Below, one piece after another: positions 4,350 through 5,740 of a stretch of DNA of 5,740 bases. The DNA is taken from assembly GCA_964519595.1 (NCBI GenBank), contig CAZFJN010000064.1, forward strand, positions 1 through 5,740. The letters run 5' to 3'. A model generated the notes under the pieces. It worked only from the letters and a program-made list of their open reading frames with translations, was not told the origin of the DNA and searched no databases. Position 1 is the stretch's first letter. The number at the start of each line of letters is the position of its first letter. The DNA comes from JANRKF01 sp964519595. Its GTDB lineage: Bacteria > Pseudomonadota > Alphaproteobacteria > Rickettsiales > SXRF01. The position numbers and the translations under genes are program-made.

Positions 4350-5732
4350 ATGAACAGCAATCAGAAAATCACAACCAGCCAGATAAATACCAGCCATAAA
4401 ACCACAGCCAGCGTGAATAATAGCAGCGGTGAAAAACCTATGGCAAGATTATGGTTGATAACAGGAATAGCAGCTCTGGCCATTGCCGGACTTTATTCAC
4501 TTACTCTGGTTGTCGGACGCGCGCCGATTTTTTCAGAAAATGCAAATATTCAGCGTATATTCAAAGACGCGCTGGTTGTGCATGTTGATTTGTCAGTTCT
4601 GCTGTGGTTTTTAGCAGTTGCCTGTATTTTCTGGAGTCGTTGTGTGATCAGAAGGCGCAGCTTTATTCCTTATGTAGAGGAGGCGGCGCTGATTTGTTTT
4701 GTGCTGGCGGTGGTTTTAATGATGATGTCGCCGTTTGATCCGAGCGCCGTTGCGCTGATGAGCAACTATATTCCGGTTATTCATTCGCCGATTTTTTTTA
4801 TGGCGCTTGGTGTGTTATTAAGCGGCGTGATGCTGATGGCCGGACGGCAATTATTATGTTGCGATCTGAAGTCGGCAGAAAGCGGCGCGGCGTTGATAAT
4901 TATCATAGCAATTATTTGTTTCCTGCTTTCTTATCAGGCAATGCCAGAAGTAATAGAAGGCGAACAATATTATGATTTGCTGTTCTGGAGCGGCGGACAT
5001 GTGCTGCAGCTGGCATATGGACAATTTGCCATGCTGGCGTGGATTATGCTATCAGAAAAGCTGGCAAGCCTCAGTAATTGCCAGCTCGTCAGTCTGAACA
5101 GAATCGCTCGTCTGCTCTTTGCCGTGAATTTGCTGCTCGCCGCTATCAGTCCGCTGGCATATTCTCTTTATGATGTTGAGAGTGCGGAATTCAGAAATTT
5201 CTTCACGCGCGGCATCATGACCATCGGCGGAGTAATGCCAGGAATTGTCGCGTTAATGGCGCTTTACTATTGCTGGAAATTCAGGAATGAGCGCAAAGGT
5301 GAACAACGCGCCTTATGGTCGGCGCTATTATTCTCGGCGGCGCTTTTTCTTTATGGCGGCGCGCTTGGCCTGATGATCAGCGGACAGAATGTGACAATTC
5401 CAGCGCATTATCACGGCTCAATAGTCGGCATAACCATCGCCTTTATTGGCCTGATCTATCTGCTGTTGCCGCATGTCGGCTATCGTCAGGTCGCTGGTTT
5501 AAAACTCGCCTACTGGCAGCCGATTATCGTCGGAACAGGACAGTTGCTGCATATTTCCGGATTGGCATATTCCGGAGGCTACGGCGTGCTGAGAAAAACT
5601 TCAGGAGGAGTTGCGGAAATGGCAATAAACCTCAAAATCGCCTTAGGCATAATGGGAATAGGAGGCCTGCTGGCAATAATAGGAGGCCTGATATTTGTAA
5701 TAATAACCCTAAGAGCAATAAAAGCTAATTAA
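4350..5732 (+). CDS. Divergent heme-copper oxidase subunit I-like membrane protein
   Basis: 460 residues with about 12 predicted membrane helices (near 33-56, 74-97, 110-127, 141-165, 179-195, 209-233, 252-274, 286-308, 320-344, 352-374, 388-410 and 426-453), the number expected of heme-copper oxidase subunit I. Ligand-like histidines stand in the right helices: H78 in V-V-H-V-D-L-S (helix 2, low-spin heme), H217 in G-G-H-V-L-Q (helix 6, copper B) and H353/H355 in P-A-H-Y-H-G-S (helix 10, H-x-H). The segment D275-V-E-S then F-F-T-R to P-G at 297-298 resembles the D-V-D-T...Y-F-T-S-A-T...P-T-G stretch after helix 7 of aa3 oxidases, but the His-His pair that should precede it by seven residues is S267-P268. 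The protein has no His-His anywhere. I know the family as an orphan oxidase-like protein in alphaproteobacteria; activity is unproven. The first 30 residues are Ser/Thr/Asn-rich with an approximate 15-bp repeat (4374-4403), and ATG at 4440 is a plausible alternative start. No subunit II or III is visible beside it. Confidence 0.82.
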   Translation: MNSNQKITTSQINTSHKTTASVNNSSGEKPMARLWLITGIAALAIAGLYSLTLVVGRAPIFSENANIQRIFKDALVVHVDLSVLLWFLAVACIFWSRCVIRRRSFIPYVEEAALICFVLAVVLMMMSPFDPSAVALMSNYIPVIHSPIFFMALGVLLSGVMLMAGRQLLCCDLKSAESGAALIIIIAIICFLLSYQAMPEVIEGEQYYDLLFWSGGHVLQLAYGQFAMLAWIMLSEKLASLSNCQLVSLNRIARLLFAVNLLLAAISPLAYSLYDVESAEFRNFFTRGIMTIGGVMPGIVALMALYYCWKFRNERKGEQRALWSALLFSAALFLYGGALGLMISGQNVTIPAHYHGSIVGITIAFIGLIYLLLPHVGYRQVAGLKLAYWQPIIVGTGQLLHISGLAYSGGYGVLRKTSGGVAEMAINLKIALGIMGIGGLLAIIGGLIFVIITLRAIKAN

Positions 5733-5740
5733 CGCAGTTT

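Noticed and set aside
5603..5621. Strong AGGAGG followed 10 nt later by an in-frame ATG inside the oxidase-like gene
   Set aside because: It could start a 37-residue one-helix peptide, but the segment encodes a G-G-V-A-E-M stretch continuous with the protein, and nothing else supports internal initiation.
5657..5690. 13-bp direct repeat AATAGGAGGCCTG with a 21-bp period
   Set aside because: It encodes the glycine-rich helix-12 sequence G-G-L-L-A-I-I-G-G-L, which is what I expect in the family, so protein constraint explains it.
5315..5728. Plus-strand Arg-rich open frame of 137 codons at the end of the oxidase-like gene
   Set aside because: Different frame within a well-supported membrane protein gene; its Arg/Asn-rich composition is typical of out-of-frame translation.

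Overview
The window comes from the chromosome of an alphaproteobacterium. Three things point there: a Shemin-pathway 5-aminolevulinate synthase, a cysteine-free COX15-type heme A synthase, and a small methyltransferase and a lytic transglycosylase whose sequences match alphaproteobacterial families. The DNA is AT-leaning and rich in short tandem repeats. I cannot name the genus; an orphan heme-copper-oxidase-like subunit would fit Rhodospirillales-like lineages, but that is weak evidence.

Layout. Positions 1-631 (minus) hold the N-terminal part of a soluble lytic murein transglycosylase that runs off the left edge. It is divergent from a SAM-dependent methyltransferase at 674-1543 (plus), with only 42 bp between them. 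The methyltransferase converges on hemA (minus, 1688-2923). Between them is a 10-bp tandem repeat array that swallows a 100-N assembly gap. Upstream of hemA on the same strand is ctaA/COX15 (minus, about 2961-4181); its 3' end is lost in a second 100-N gap, which again starts at a short tandem repeat. Divergent from ctaA, across a 168-bp AT-rich region, is a 460-residue, 12-helix protein related to heme-copper oxidase subunit I (plus, 4350-5732).

The right half reads as a heme and respiration locus. HemA makes 5-aminolevulinate, the first heme precursor; CtaA converts heme O to heme A; and the divergent membrane protein is probably a heme-carrying oxidase relative. That protein keeps the histidines expected in helices 2, 6 and 10, but has Ser-Pro where canonical oxidases have the helix-7 His-His copper-B pair.

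The most unusual feature is spread over the window. Short tandem repeats of 9, 12 or 15 bp sit inside or at the edges of nearly every gene except hemA, in frame and in places where loops or tails are expected: NNDI-type in the transglycosylase, HNS/QNS in the methyltransferase, SANE in CtaA, a possible DKxA tail in CtaA, and a Ser/Thr/Asn head in the oxidase-like protein. The one non-coding array has a 10-bp unit, not a multiple of three. Both assembly gaps fall at such repeats. I see no RNA gene, insertion sequence, CRISPR array or phage gene.
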